From assembly GCA_030737875.1 (NCBI GenBank), contig CM060910.1:249830427-249894426 (forward strand): DNA of 64,000 nt. The letters are read 5' to 3'. The notes beneath the pieces are model-generated. The model was not told the origin of the DNA, ran no database searches, and saw nothing but the letters and a program-made list of their open reading frames with translations. The position numbers and the translations under genes were made by a program. This DNA comes from Allium sativum. Lineage: Eukaryota > Streptophyta > Magnoliopsida > Asparagales > Amaryllidaceae. Below are positions 22,401 through 32,379 of the stretch, in pieces. Numbering within the stretch: the first letter of the stretch is position 1; each line of letters opens with the position of its first letter.

Positions 22401-23451
22401 GACGAGTTTGACTTATGTGGTTGTTGCTGTTGCGAGGCGCCTCGGATTGATCGGTCGTTCTCGAACCGATGGAGCCATTCGTTGGCTCGTTTACGCCCCA
22501 AAGGGCGGGGAAACGCAGTGTTCAGGCATTTTAATCCACATCGGTGGACCGGCCCTGACGATCCAAAGGCTTGACAGAGTACTTGCCTGAGGCTCGGACT
22601 AGACAGTCTCGAATCGGTTGAGGACTATCTTTTGCCTCGGTTCATAGACGGAAATCCAATTTCCAAATACGTGACATTTGCGGTTTTAATTGTAATCCTA
22701 TATATGGCGACATAGTGGGATGGGGCGCTTATGCCGCCTATGATTGATACTTATGATTTGAAGTTGTTTTATACACTATGCACTTATAATAGTATCAAAT
22801 GATTTGTTTTAAACGTATCAAGCATTCTTTAGCTGTTATAAGGGAAAACCCTATCCCCCGGCTTGCGTTGCATTGTGTGATAGGACCTGGGTCTTATAAC
22901 AGCTTCATTTTTCTTTATTTAGCATTGCGCTGTTTGTTTTATGCACTGGTATTCTTGGGAGGAAACCCGTTCCGTGTTATACGGCGTGGTCCCTTGATTT
23001 ACCTAATGATTTAAAATAAAGATTAACTGTTTTAGTTCTCACACCAGTCACATGACTGACCTGGAGTTTATTGTTTTAACCTAAACTCTGGGTACCCCTA
23101 TTTTGACACGGGCAGCTAGTAGTTTTGGTTTTGCAGATTTATATTCACAGGATCCTGGTTTACAGCTGGAACGATATCCGGAAAGCTTTGTATCCGTATA
23201 TCTCTTCTAGTTGTGTATTGTATTATTTTCCGCTGCGATGTATTTAAATGTAATTTAAATCTCTGATATTTCTGTGTAATATTCTTTTATACTCTGTATA
23301 TTCTTGTAATCTGGTGCATTGTTGTAATATACAGTGAAACGTTCTTTTGTATGCGTTCTGTTGTGTCCTGTTCTCGAACGATAGGGCGTTTCGAACGGCC
23401 TGGATCGGTTTAGCGACTGGTTCAGACCGAGCGAAATCCCTTGCCGTCACA
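16431..23451 (+). repeat. Element G right LTR
   Basis: 7021 bp, nearly identical to 8367-15399. Differences I noticed include a T/G change in the TTACA(T/G)GTG motif near 12900/20952, A/G near 13533/21585, T/G near 14525/22577, A/G near 14694/22735 and A/G near 14880/22932, plus shorter homopolymers in the poly-C and poly-A runs near 17340-17600. It ends GCCGTCACA followed by the duplication GACCG. It repeats all arrays of the left LTR. Confidence 0.95.
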
Positions 23452-23456
23452 GACCG
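23452..23456. repeat. Right target-site duplication of element G (GACCG)
   Basis: It directly follows the LTR end and resumes element A's LTR (GCCCTGCAGCTTTCC), matching the uninterrupted site near 49140. Confidence 0.95.
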
Positions 23457-24209
23457 GCCCTGCAGCTTTCCAAGGGTTCACTGCGGGGGATCCTGAGACA
23501 TTAGCTAGAGTGTCTCGAATCGGTAAGGAGCTCCTCCCTAGCCTTGACTCATGATGGAAACACAATTTCAAATACGACCTCATGCGGTTTTGATTGTATT
23601 ACTGGTATGGAGGCATAGTATATGGTAACTATGCTTCCTAGGATTGATACATTTACTTTGAAATGTTTTTTGAAACATATACACACTAGTAATAATTTCA
23701 AAATTCGTTTTTATCGTATCAAGCATTTTTGACCATTATAAGGTAAAACCCTATCCTCCGGTTTGCGTTGCATTGTGTGATGGGACTTGGGTCTTATGAT
23801 GGTTTCATTTTACCAAAAAGCATTGCGTTGTTTAACAATTTACTTTAATTTATACACGACAATCCATTGGAGTAAACCCGTTCCGCGTTAGTGGCGTGGT
23901 CCTTGGATTTGTCTTATTGTTATTAGTGAAATTAGTTAAGAATTCTCACACCAGTCCTTGTTTGGCATGCCTGGTAATAGGATGCAGCATGATGGGGGGT
24001 TCTCGCTTCGCGGTTTGGTGGTGAACGGGAGACTCTTACCCCCACATGTCCCTTTTTAGGGTTGGTAGGCTGCAGTCGGGGGATCCCGAAAGGGTCGCCG
24101 TAAAACAAGGTGTCTGGGGTATAACTGTAAGCCATGGTGGGTTTTACCTACTGCACTAGGGGATGAAGGGATGGTTGCAAAGCCTACCGGATTTCGGGGT
24201 GCCATTACA
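23457..24209 (+). repeat. Element A left LTR, tail
   Basis: From 23457 to about 23957 it matches A's right LTR (about 49140-49638), including CCCTATCCTCCGGTTTGCG and CTCACACCAGTCC. After that the two LTRs have unrelated sequence for their last 250-400 bp. It ends GCCATTACA before the PBS. The tail swap suggests recombination with another family member. Confidence 0.8.
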
Positions 24210-24211
24210 GT

Positions 24212-24223
24212 TGGTATCAGAGC
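24212..24223 (+). promoter_or_regulatory. Primer-binding site of element A
   Basis: TGGTATCAGAGC two bases after the left LTR end; same initiator-Met type as G. Confidence 0.93.
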
Positions 24224-24283
24224 TTTGGTTAGCTCAAATCTTGGGATACAACTCGTTAGAACTGAACAAAAGACTCATCAGAG

Positions 24284-24390
24284 ATTGGATTAGTAATATC
24301 CAATAAGAATACTAATTAGAGATAGGATCAATAGTATCCTAGAGTGAGAAAACTCATTAGAGATGGGGTTAGTAATGCCCTAGAATGAGT
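24284..24390 (+). other. Tandem hairpin cluster (element A)
   Basis: Three hairpins. 24284-24304: ATTGGAT/ATCCAAT around TAGTAAT. About 24312-24347: inner GGAT/ATCC around CAATAGT with a weak outer stem. 24352-24390: outer ACTCATT/AATGAGT and inner GGGT/GCCC around TAGTAAT. The third differs from G's by paired changes (ACTCGTT/AACGAGT to ACTCATT/AATGAGT), as expected for a conserved RNA helix. Confidence 0.7.
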
Positions 24391-24564
24391 TGAGAGTGCC
24401 CAGTTTATAATTAACGTATTTTTGTTTATATATAATCCGATCTTTGGAAATATGATTTTTGTATATATAAAGTTATATATTTTAAAAGTTAATCAACAAA
24501 TAAAATTGAGTAGTATAATTAAACGTTTTTTAGCTTCGTTCCTTTTCGAGGAGGAAAAGTTTTT

Positions 24565-24577
24565 AAGTGGGGAAGAC
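24565..24577 (+). promoter_or_regulatory. Polypurine tract of element A
   Basis: AAGTGGGGAAGAC immediately before the right LTR start TGTAACAACCC; one G shorter and slightly diverged from G's tract. Confidence 0.88.
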
Positions 24578-25024
24578 TGTAACAACCCTGAATTTTGCGG
24601 GTAAATTTAAAATTTATATTAACTAATTTTAATGGGTTTTAATATTTAAAATAATTTATTTAAAATAATAATGATTAAAAATTGATCTAAATTGAAGTTA
24701 GAATGAATAATTTAATTATAAAAGGAGTTAGAAATAGCGCGGTAGTTTGAAAAGTCAAACATGAACTTTGATTGATCGTAAAGGATGCAAAATTTAGCGG
24801 ATTTTAGTGAAACCAAAAATATTAGAATCTACTTAAAAATATCTTTCCAACGAATCCGAAAAATCGAAATTTCATAACGGGAATCAAAAGTTATGCCCAG
24901 TTTAAAATTTAGAAAGGTCGCTATGAAATTTATAAAGGTCAAAAACACTACTTTTTGCATACGAAGGAATTTGGACTCGAAACCACTTCTATTGAGTTCA
25001 GAATGACGTTTCTGCATTGAAAAG
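24578..25024 (+). repeat. Element A right LTR, head
   Basis: Begins TGTAACAACCC and includes AGCGCGGTAGTTTG near 24738. It is interrupted after AAAAG (25020-25024) by solo LTR M and resumes at 44007 (AAAAGTATAAACAC). The S copy shows the uninterrupted arrangement near 32840. Confidence 0.88.
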
Positions 25025-26243
25025 GTGTGAAGACCCAGACTTCCTAGTAAAGGAAAGGCTGGATTGCCTTGAGAACAACACACATCAGAACACAAAACAG
25101 AAGAACATTTTTATTGCTGATTACAACAATTACATCAGAGTACAAGAATTTTCCAGAGTATGAATAATAATATACATTAGAAATACAATAATATCAGAGT
25201 TTTAAATTACACTTAAATAGCAGCGGAAAATAATACAAATATACAACTGAAAGGAATACACGGATACAGAGCATTCCGAATACTGCTTCAGCTGTAAACC
25301 AGGATCCTGTAAATATATCTGCAAAAGCTACTCGACTGCCCGTGTGGAAAATATGTGCACCCGAGTTTGCCAATGAAACAAACTACAAATCAGTCTTGGG
25401 ACTGGTATGAGAAATCTTAACTTAACTATCTAATAATAAGGCTAATCACAGGACCACGCCGCTAACGCGGAACGGGTTTACTCCATTGGATTTCCAGTGC
25501 ATAAAATAAAGTAAATCGTTAAACAACGCAATGCCTTTTAGAAAAATAAAACCATTATAAGACCCAAGTCCCATCACACAATGCAACGCAAACCGGAGGA
25601 TAGGGTTTTACCTTATAATGGTCAAAAGATGCTTGATACGACAAAGACGGATTTGATATTATTAGTGTATATATATGGGTATATATATTTCAAAAAACAT
25701 TTCAATCATAATGTATCAATCATAGACGACATAGTACCCCATCCTACTATGTCGCCATACTAGTTCTACAATCAAAACCACAAGGTCGTATTGGAAATTG
25801 GATTTTCATCATGAGTCGAGGCTAGGGGCAAGCTCCTCTCCGATCCGAGACACTCTAGCAAATGTCTCAGGATCCCCCGCAGTGAACCCTTGGATGCAAT
25901 AGGGCCAGTCCCCGCCTACCGGCAGTGGATTAATTATGCCTGAACACACGCTTCTCGGTTCCTTTGAACCTATAGTATGACCACTAACGGCCTATAAAAA
26001 TCCGAGGTGCCTCAAAATCCATCATCCACATAAGTAAAATGTCAGCTAGTTTAAGCACTAACACTACCACTAGCTAGAAAGAAACGTGTGCACTCCTTAC
26101 GGTCCATATCCCGTTTTTGACTCATACCGGGGTGTGAGGCTCGCGAAGTCATGATATACACAAAGCTATGCCATAATAGGCTATACTTTGATCATCCCAC
26201 AAGACCCTGCTTTTCAACAAAAGCCTTGATCATTTGCATCTTG

Positions 26244-26248
26244 GCGTG
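26244..26248. repeat. Target-site duplication GCGTG, left
   Basis: GCGTG here and at 31358-31362 flank the inverted Athila-like element. Joining the flanks restores M's conserved CTTGGCGTGCCAC-type site, seen elsewhere as GTGGCACGCTAAGATG (about 48860). Confidence 0.95.
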
Positions 26249-27514
26249 TGATCGACGCTAGTCTATGAATTAGAAAAGCGCGACATTGAAATTAAATTCT
26301 GCAAGCATACAGGTGTGTAGCGTACAGGTCGAACACAGGGAGGTGAATTAAATCAATTATTTATCTAATCTCTTGGGCGAGTTAGACAAAGCTTAGAGGT
26401 TGATTTTTTTTTCGCAAAGCAAAATAAAAACTGAAACTACGAATAAAAGATGCAATTAAATTCACTACAGATTCGAATCTAATCGGATCTGTAATAAATT
26501 CAACGATTAAAATAAAATAGAACACTGGAAATAAAATTGCAGAAAAGAAATCAACAACTGAAAATAAAAACTAGGATTACCGCTGAATCTAATCAGACGG
26601 ACAATCACTAGTAAGAAAAATAGAAGCAATAGCCAATTGTGTTCTAGCAAATCTAATTGACTAGACAACACAATTTGCCATGAAAATAGAATGCAGAAAC
26701 TAAAGAAAAGGAAGCTTTATTACGACTGAAAGAGAGTACCGAAGAATGAATGCCTTTTTACAATGGTTACAACACATATTTATAGATGAGACTGGCAAAA
26801 CCCTAATTAGGTCTGTGAATAAATGGGCCTCCTCATTCATGAATATTTCTTGCCTTCCTTGACTAACTTGATTGGAGAAAATCTGGGCATATCATGGTAA
26901 ATATTTTCCATATCTTTCAATTTTTCCCATGTGGCTAATTGATTGATAGAAGGTTGCATCTAATTAATTCTTCCAAACAAGGACGCTTATCAGACTCCAA
27001 AGGCAATATAAGATAAAATCTTCAAAATTGGTTTTTCTTCTTGGCAACAATTCAATCAGAAATTCTTCTAATTGAAATTGAATGATTTGAATTTAATTCC
27101 ATGATGAGAATATGGCTATTGCTGAAATGTTAATTGGTGCACATCATAAATACATACACATGAATATGTGTATGTATATATATAACATAACACTAATCCA
27201 GATATTTCTCAAAGCAAAGGGCCAGTGTGAACGCGCTCCATTTCTTTGGCAAAAAGTGAGCTTGACGGGGTTCGAACTCAGGTCTCTTAGCACCAATTCC
27301 TATGCCTTTACCAGTGAGCTACTACTTCTTTTGCAATTGAAATGAATTTGATGTGAGGAAGTAGCTCTTTCTTGTAGTTGGCCTTTGATTTGAATTGAAG
27401 GAGGCAACGCTTGAGATCTGTAAAAACACATAAAAAATACCCGAAGTATCATTTATTTATTTACAAAAGATAAAGCATAAGATTCATAAAATAAACACTT
27501 TTCATTGTCAATCA
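26249..27514 (-). repeat. 3' LTR of deleted Athila-like element
   Basis: On the minus strand it begins TGATTGACAATG and ends GCGTCGATCA. It differs from the 5' LTR at TGAATTAG/TGTATTAG, GAAAATAAAA/GAATATAAAA, GTTCGAAC/GTTCAAAC and CAATCA/CAGTCA. It contains the tRNA-like segment (about 27262-27325). Confidence 0.95.
27262..27325 (-). other. tRNA-like segment in the LTR
   Basis: Minus strand: TAGCTCACTGGTA (box A type, 27309-27321) and GAGTTCGAACCCC (box B type, 27267-27279). It is less diverged than the + copy at 5329-5402; box B here is canonical. Confidence 0.6.
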
Positions 27515-27517
27515 AAA

Positions 27518-27530
27518 TACCCCCACACTT
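27518..27530 (-). promoter_or_regulatory. Polypurine tract of deleted Athila-like element
   Basis: Minus-strand AAGTGTGGGGGTA next to the 3' LTR start, equal to the tract at 5128-5140. Confidence 0.8.
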
Positions 27531-28908
27531 ATCTTTTACTCGTCCTCGAGTAAAACAAAAAAAATGAAAAACTAAACTAGATAGGTCACACTTTCGTAGG
27601 AAACACGATTGCATTGAGCGTATGCAACAAGCCGTTAAACCTCTAGGTGTCCCTAGTAGGACGAGTGATGTCTCGTGAGGGTTTTCAGCGGATACTACCC
27701 ACAAAATCCAAATGCAGTATGCTATGATTCTAATGAAACTACATGAATGCAATGGACATATGCAAATAAAGACGAAAAAATGAAAACACGACTTGTTTCA
27801 AGAAAGTGGTACAACAAATTAAGTTAACAATTTCTAGTCAGTTGATTTTATTTTAGATACCTCGACTTGTCACAAATTTTCAATATAAATCAAGTTTTTA
27901 AATGTTAAATTCCAGTTTGGCTAGTTAGTTCGGTCAATAACATAGTGCAGCCATGAAATAAATTCTTAGTTTGCTTGGCACAGTTTGCAAAGTGGTATTC
28001 TAATTTTCTCATGTATGGCTAGTCAAATCAATAAGGTCAAGAAGTGTTTGGGTATCATCGCTTATTCTTTATTCTATAAAATTTTAAGATTTATGATTAA
28101 GTACATACACCTAAAAAGACCAAGGTTTACCACCCATGCACTGCCTCGCGGACTAACGGAGAGTGGGTAAAGAGCTTGGCGGATTGTGCAGGCCGACTTT
28201 GACTTTGTCAACAACGTGTCGGTAATCCTTAGGTGTCCAATCCCATAAAATGAGACCAAGATATTCCAACTTTAACTTTGTCAACAACGTGTCGGATAGA
28301 GCTTGGCGGGTTTGCACACCAACGCTCGATATACAAGCAATGTTGGATACCCTTGGAATACTATTATTATTATTATCGAAAATATAAGCACAAAAGAGAG
28401 TAACGCGAATTCAACTTAACACAACTTAGTTTTAAAGATTTGAAAAGCCAATATAAGTATTTTAAGTCCTCCACTTATTTAAACAAAGTCTACAATATAG
28501 AATAGATTTCATGGCCATCACCTAAGAATTTCCCTATGTACCGGTTACACTATTATCCCTCAAAATTAAACTTTTCATTATATTTCCTATTCGATCTAAG
28601 TTGAGAGAAAAAAATACTATCCACTGGCTAAAAATTGTAAACTTATTTTGTTGTATCACTTGAAAATGAGTCGTATTTAAAAAAAAAAATTATGGTATGT
28701 TACTACAATCTAATATGTATGATGGTCCTGCTTAAATGGCTGAAAATAAAAAGAAATAAAAACAAAGAAAAAATGAAAATGGATGAAATGCAGTCTCCCC
28801 CCCACACTTGATTGAGACAGTGTCCCAACTGTCTAAGGCAGAAAAACAAAAATAAAATGAAAAAATGAAAAAGAAAAATAAAAGAAAAAGAACGTGTACC
28901 ACCTGATT
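27531..28908 (-). other. Noncoding 3' internal region of deleted Athila-like element
   Basis: Counterpart of 3753-5126, with no supported gene. It includes a second PPT-like run at 28795-28809 (AAGTGTGGGGGGGAG on the minus strand, with one more G than the + copy) and the paired GTTGTTGACAAAG segments near 28200 and 28275. Confidence 0.75.
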
Positions 28909-29802
28909 TCATGGTGGATGATCATGCAGATCGATAGAGTCGTCTTCGTCATATTGCTCGAATTCCAAAAATGGTTTCAGTCGTTGACCGTTTACTTTGA
29001 AGACTTTTCCATCCCTAGGATTTTCAATTTCAACCGCTCCATGAGGGTATATTGTTTGCACGACATAAGGTCCAGTCCATCGAGATCTGAGTTTCCCTGG
29101 AAACAAGTGAAGTCTAGAGTCGTATAAAAGAACTTTTTGACCTATGTTGAATTCCTTACGAAGTATGTTTTTGTCGTGTTGGGCTTTGGTTCTTTCTTTG
29201 TAGATTTTCGCATTTTCATACGCCTCATTTCTTAATTCCTCTAATTCAGAAATTTGTAACTTCCTGTGTGAGCCGGCTTTTTCTAAGTCAAAGTTCAAAA
29301 ATTTTATGGCCCAAAGAGCGCGATGCTCTAATTCAAGAGGTAAGTGACAGGCCTTTCCAAAGACTAATCGATATGGTGACATCCCTAGATTGGTTTTATA
29401 AGCAGTGCGAAAAGCCCAAAGTGCATCAATCAGTTTTACGGACCAATCCTTTCTATTGGAATTCACGGTTTTCTCAAGAATTTGTTTGATTTTTCTATTG
29501 GAGACTTGTACTTGCCCACTAGTTTGTGGGTGGTAGGGGGTCGACAGCTTGTGTGTGATTGAGTATTTCTTGAGCAAGGACTCAAAAGCACGATTACAGA
29601 AATGAGTTCCATTATCGCTAATGATAGCTCGAGGTGTACCAAAGCGTGAAAAGATGTTTTCTTTGAGGAATTTGACAACAACCTTGTTGTCGTTGGTTTT
29701 GGTCGGAATGGCTTCAACCCATTTTGAGACGTAATCTACTGCCAGCAAGATGTAAAGATTCCCAAATGAATTGGGGAATGGTCCCATGAAGTCGATGCCC
29801 AA
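28909..29802 (-). CDS. Integrase catalytic core and C-terminus (fragment)
   Basis: An open 297-codon frame beginning at the GIDFMG motif. It has the DDE triad: Asp at residue 4 (GIDFMG) and Asp in SDNGTHF, both beside conserved partners, and Glu in the [12 protein letters not shown] region replaced by Gln. The + copy reads QVEVSN there, so the catalytic Glu appears mutated. The frame ends with an acidic C-terminus ([10 protein letters not shown]). The apparent start Met lies within the core domain, so this is not a genuine gene start: a one-base deletion in the G run at about 29803 separates it from the zinc-finger part. Function as an active integrase is unlikely. Confidence 0.85.
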   Translation of the reverse strand: MGIDFMGPFPNSFGNLYILLAVDYVSKWVEAIPTKTNDNKVVVKFLKENIFSRFGTPRAIISDNGTHFCNRAFESLLKKYSITHKLSTPYHPQTSGQVQVSNRKIKQILEKTVNSNRKDWSVKLIDALWAFRTAYKTNLGMSPYRLVFGKACHLPLELEHRALWAIKFLNFDLEKAGSHRKLQISELEELRNEAYENAKIYKERTKAQHDKNILRKEFNIGQKVLLYDSRLHLFPGKLRSRWTGPYVVQTIYPHGAVEIENPRDGKVFKVNGQRLKPFLEFEQYDEDDSIDLHDHPP

Positions 29803-30066
29803 ACATCGAATAACTCAATCACTAAAATGGGGTTGAGAGGCATCATGTTCCGCTTAGAGATTCGACCCGTTCTTTGACATCGCTCACATTTAGAGCAAAA
29901 TTCGAAAGCGTCACGGAAGAGTGTGGGCCAATAAAAACCGCTTTGCAAAACTTTTGCAGCAGTTTTTCTTGCTCCAAAATGACCGCCACAAGCATGGTCA
30001 TGTGAGAAGGAGAGAATACTTTGGTGTTCATGATCGGGCACACACCTTCGAATGCACACACCTTCG
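29803..30066 (-). pseudogene. Integrase zinc-finger (HHCC) fragment
   Basis: Minus strand, with residues typical of the HHCC domain: His in HEHQS and CGGHFG, then Cys in CSKCERC. It precedes the core but is shifted by one base near FDVW (three Gs instead of four). Upstream it is fused directly to the PBS region with a 13-bp direct repeat (30038-30050 and 30054-30066). Everything normally between PBS and integrase is missing. Confidence 0.85.
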
Positions 30067-30067
30067 G

Positions 30068-30085
30068 TCCCTGGCAACGGCGCCA
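30068..30085 (-). promoter_or_regulatory. Primer-binding site of Athila-like element
   Basis: Minus strand TGGCGCCGTTGCCAGGGA, six bases from the LTR end (spacer AGTTTT). This is the PBS type reported for Athila elements, generally assigned to Asp-tRNA, which supports the family call independently of the protein. Confidence 0.88.
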
Positions 30086-30091
30086 AAAACT

Positions 30092-31357
30092 TGATCGACG
30101 CTAGTCTATGTATTAGAAAAGCGCGACATTGAAATTAAATTCTGCAAGCATACAGGTGTGTAGCGTACAGGTCGAACACAGGGAGGTGAATTAAATCAAT
30201 TATTTATCTAATCTCTTGGGCGAGTTAGACAAAGCTTAGAGGTTGATTTTTTTTTCGCAAAGCAAAATAAAAACTGAAACTACGAATAAAAGATGCAATT
30301 AAATTCACTACAGATTCGAATCTAATCGGATCTGTAATAAATTCAACGATTAAAATAAAATAGAACACTGGAAATAAAATTGCAGAAAAGAAATCAACAA
30401 CTGAATATAAAAACTAGGATTACCGCTGAATCTAATCAGACGGACAATCACTAGTAAGAAAAATAGAAGCAATAGCCAATTGTGTTCTAGCAAATCTAAT
30501 TGACTAGACAACACAATTTGCCATGAAAATAGAATGCAGAAACTAAAGAAAAGGAAGCTTTATTACGACTGAAAGAGAGTACCGAAGAATGAATGCCTTT
30601 TTACAATGGTTACAACACATATTTATAGATGAGACTGGCAAAACCCTAATTAGGTCTGTGAATAAATGGGCCTCCTCATTCATGAATATTTCTTGCCTTC
30701 CTTGACTAACTTGATTGGAGAAAATCTGGGCATATCATGGTAAATATTTTCCATATCTTTCAATTTTTCCCATGTGGCTAATTGATTGATAGAAGGTTGC
30801 ATCTAATTAATTCTTCCAAACAAGGACGCTTATCAGACTCCAAAGGCAATATAAGATAAAATCTTCAAAATTGGTTTTTCTTCTTGGCAACAATTCAATC
30901 AGAAATTCTTCTAATTGAAATTGAATGATTTGAATTTAATTCCATGATGAGAATATGGCTATTGCTGAAATGTTAATTGGTGCACATCATAAATACATAC
31001 ACATGAATATGTGTATGTATATATATAACATAACACTAATCCAGATATTTCTCAAAGCAAAGGGCCAGTGTGAACGCGCTCCATTTCTTTGGCAAAAAGT
31101 GAGCTTGACGGGGTTCAAACTCAGGTCTCTTAGCACCAATTCCTATGCCTTTACCAGTGAGCTACTACTTCTTTTGCAATTGAAATGAATTTGATGTGAG
31201 GAAGTAGCTCTTTCTTGTAGTTGGCCTTTGATTTGAATTGAAGGAGGCAACGCTTGAGATCTGTAAAAACACATAAAAAATACCCGAAGTATCATTTATT
31301 TATTTACAAAAGATAAAGCATAAGATTCATAAAATAAACACTTTTCATTGTCAGTCA
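30092..31357 (-). repeat. 5' LTR of deleted Athila-like element
   Basis: 1266 bp, starting TGACTGACAATG on the minus strand and ending GCGTCGATCA beside the PBS spacer. It contains the tRNA-like segment at about 31105-31168 with box B mutated to GTTTGAAC. Confidence 0.95.
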
Positions 31358-31362
31358 GCGTG
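31358..31362. repeat. Target-site duplication GCGTG, right
   Basis: Perfect match to 26244-26248; M's LTR sequence resumes immediately (CCACATTGACAATTC). Confidence 0.95.
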
Positions 31363-32379
31363 CCACATTGACAATTCACGCCATGCGATCATTCACTATT
31401 AATATATACCAGGGTGTTAAGTAGAGAATAAATCCTCCACCACCAAACAGACATACATTAATAGAAATCGATTTAATTCACATGGAACGAAATCCAATGT
31501 CAGACACGCATCCATTTACTATCTTATGCTCCGGGTCTGAGCAAAAACCAAATCCGAACAATCAACAATAGTCCGGATGGCCACCACTGAAGCCCCTTCA
31601 AGGTAGCTACTCCCATCAAGGGTCTCTGTAGCAACACATCCATTCGATGTGAGGATCGTCGGTCTTCAACCACAGTCTTCATCTTCGACTCTTCATCGTC
31701 GTAGTAATTACTCGGAATGGGTTAAACCCGGTCTTTCCGAATAATTCGCGTATTTTTATAATTAAAAATCAAGTACTATAAAAACACATCCAACGCCTCA
31801 TTCCAATTCAGAATATTCTTCTAATAAAATATTCGCATTATTTTATCAAAGATAAACTCTTTAAATTATTCTTAAATCTTACATTTAAAGATTTATTAAG
31901 AACCCAATTTGGTTTTAAATATCACAATTCATTATTCAATGATTAATTAAATTTAAGAAATTAATCTTATCTTTAACTGGGTTAAAGAACTGATGTCATT
32001 TTAAAACACCGTTCACGATAAACCCAAAACCGACTTCCATTAAATATGGAATCTTCACAGAAATCAAATCAATATATAATCGTTATAAATTTCTGTATCT
32101 GACCAATAATATAAATGGAATAACGACAAAGCCTCTTAAATTCCATATGTAGTATCGATCTTCTTTTACAGAAGCTTATCTCGGTTATTATTAATTCAAA
32201 TTCCATTCAATTCCAATTTAATATATTAAATTGGAAAACTTTACTTTTGGAAAATTCCCATTTAAATTTTGATACAAGATTTATAAATTCCAAATCATAT
32301 TCTTACTGTTAATTGAGTTAAAGAACAGATGTCGTTTAAAAACATTGTTCACGATAAACTCAATTCACAAATCATTTTT
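31363..32379 (-). repeat. Solo LTR M, middle part
   Basis: Minus-strand continuation of the conserved LTR block: GTCTGACATTGGATTTCG, the CAGACCCGGAGC region, and CGGAAAGACCGGGTTTAACC. Two segments follow with TTTATCGTGAACG near 32022 and 32350, as in G at 13190 and 13250. Noncoding. Confidence 0.85.

Larger units (their letters stand above)
8367..23451 (+). mobile_element. Element G: complete non-coding retrotransposon with about 7-kb LTRs
   Basis: Total 15,085 bp: LTR 8367-15399 (7033 bp), internal 15400-16430 (1031 bp), LTR 16431-23451 (7021 bp), flanked by a perfect 5-bp duplication GACCG. The PBS and PPT are in the expected places. LTRs begin TGTAACAACCC and end GCCGTCACA. By eye the LTRs differ by only about a dozen substitutions plus homopolymer-length changes, so insertion was recent. 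Neither LTR nor internal region encodes gag or pol, so mobilisation must have been in trans. It resembles LARD-type elements, but with most of the length in the LTRs. Confidence 0.95.
24210..24577 (+). other. Element A internal region (368 bp, non-coding)
   Basis: It holds only a PBS (TGGTATCAGAGC, 24212-24223), the hairpin cluster (24284-24390), an AT-rich middle, a TTCCTTTTCGAGGAGGAAAA stretch and a PPT (AAGTGGGGAAGAC, 24565-24577). It is a minimal replication-signal cassette between giant LTRs. Confidence 0.92.
26249..31357 (-). mobile_element. Internally deleted Athila-like retrotransposon
   Basis: Minus-strand element, 5109 bp: 5' LTR 30092-31357, PBS 30068-30085, integrase 28909-30066, noncoding 3' region, PPT about 27518-27530, 3' LTR 26249-27514, duplication GCGTG. 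Both LTRs are 1266 bp; I saw only four substitutions between them. Gag, protease, RT and RNase H are missing: the PBS is followed within a few bases by the integrase zinc-finger region. It is a recent, non-autonomous insertion into solo LTR M. Confidence 0.95.

Noticed and set aside
8367..23451. 8-kb segmental tandem duplication
   Set aside because: The two 7-kb copies are separated by PBS, short internal DNA and PPT, and flanked by a GACCG duplication around a site seen empty at 49134-49149, so they are LTRs of one element.
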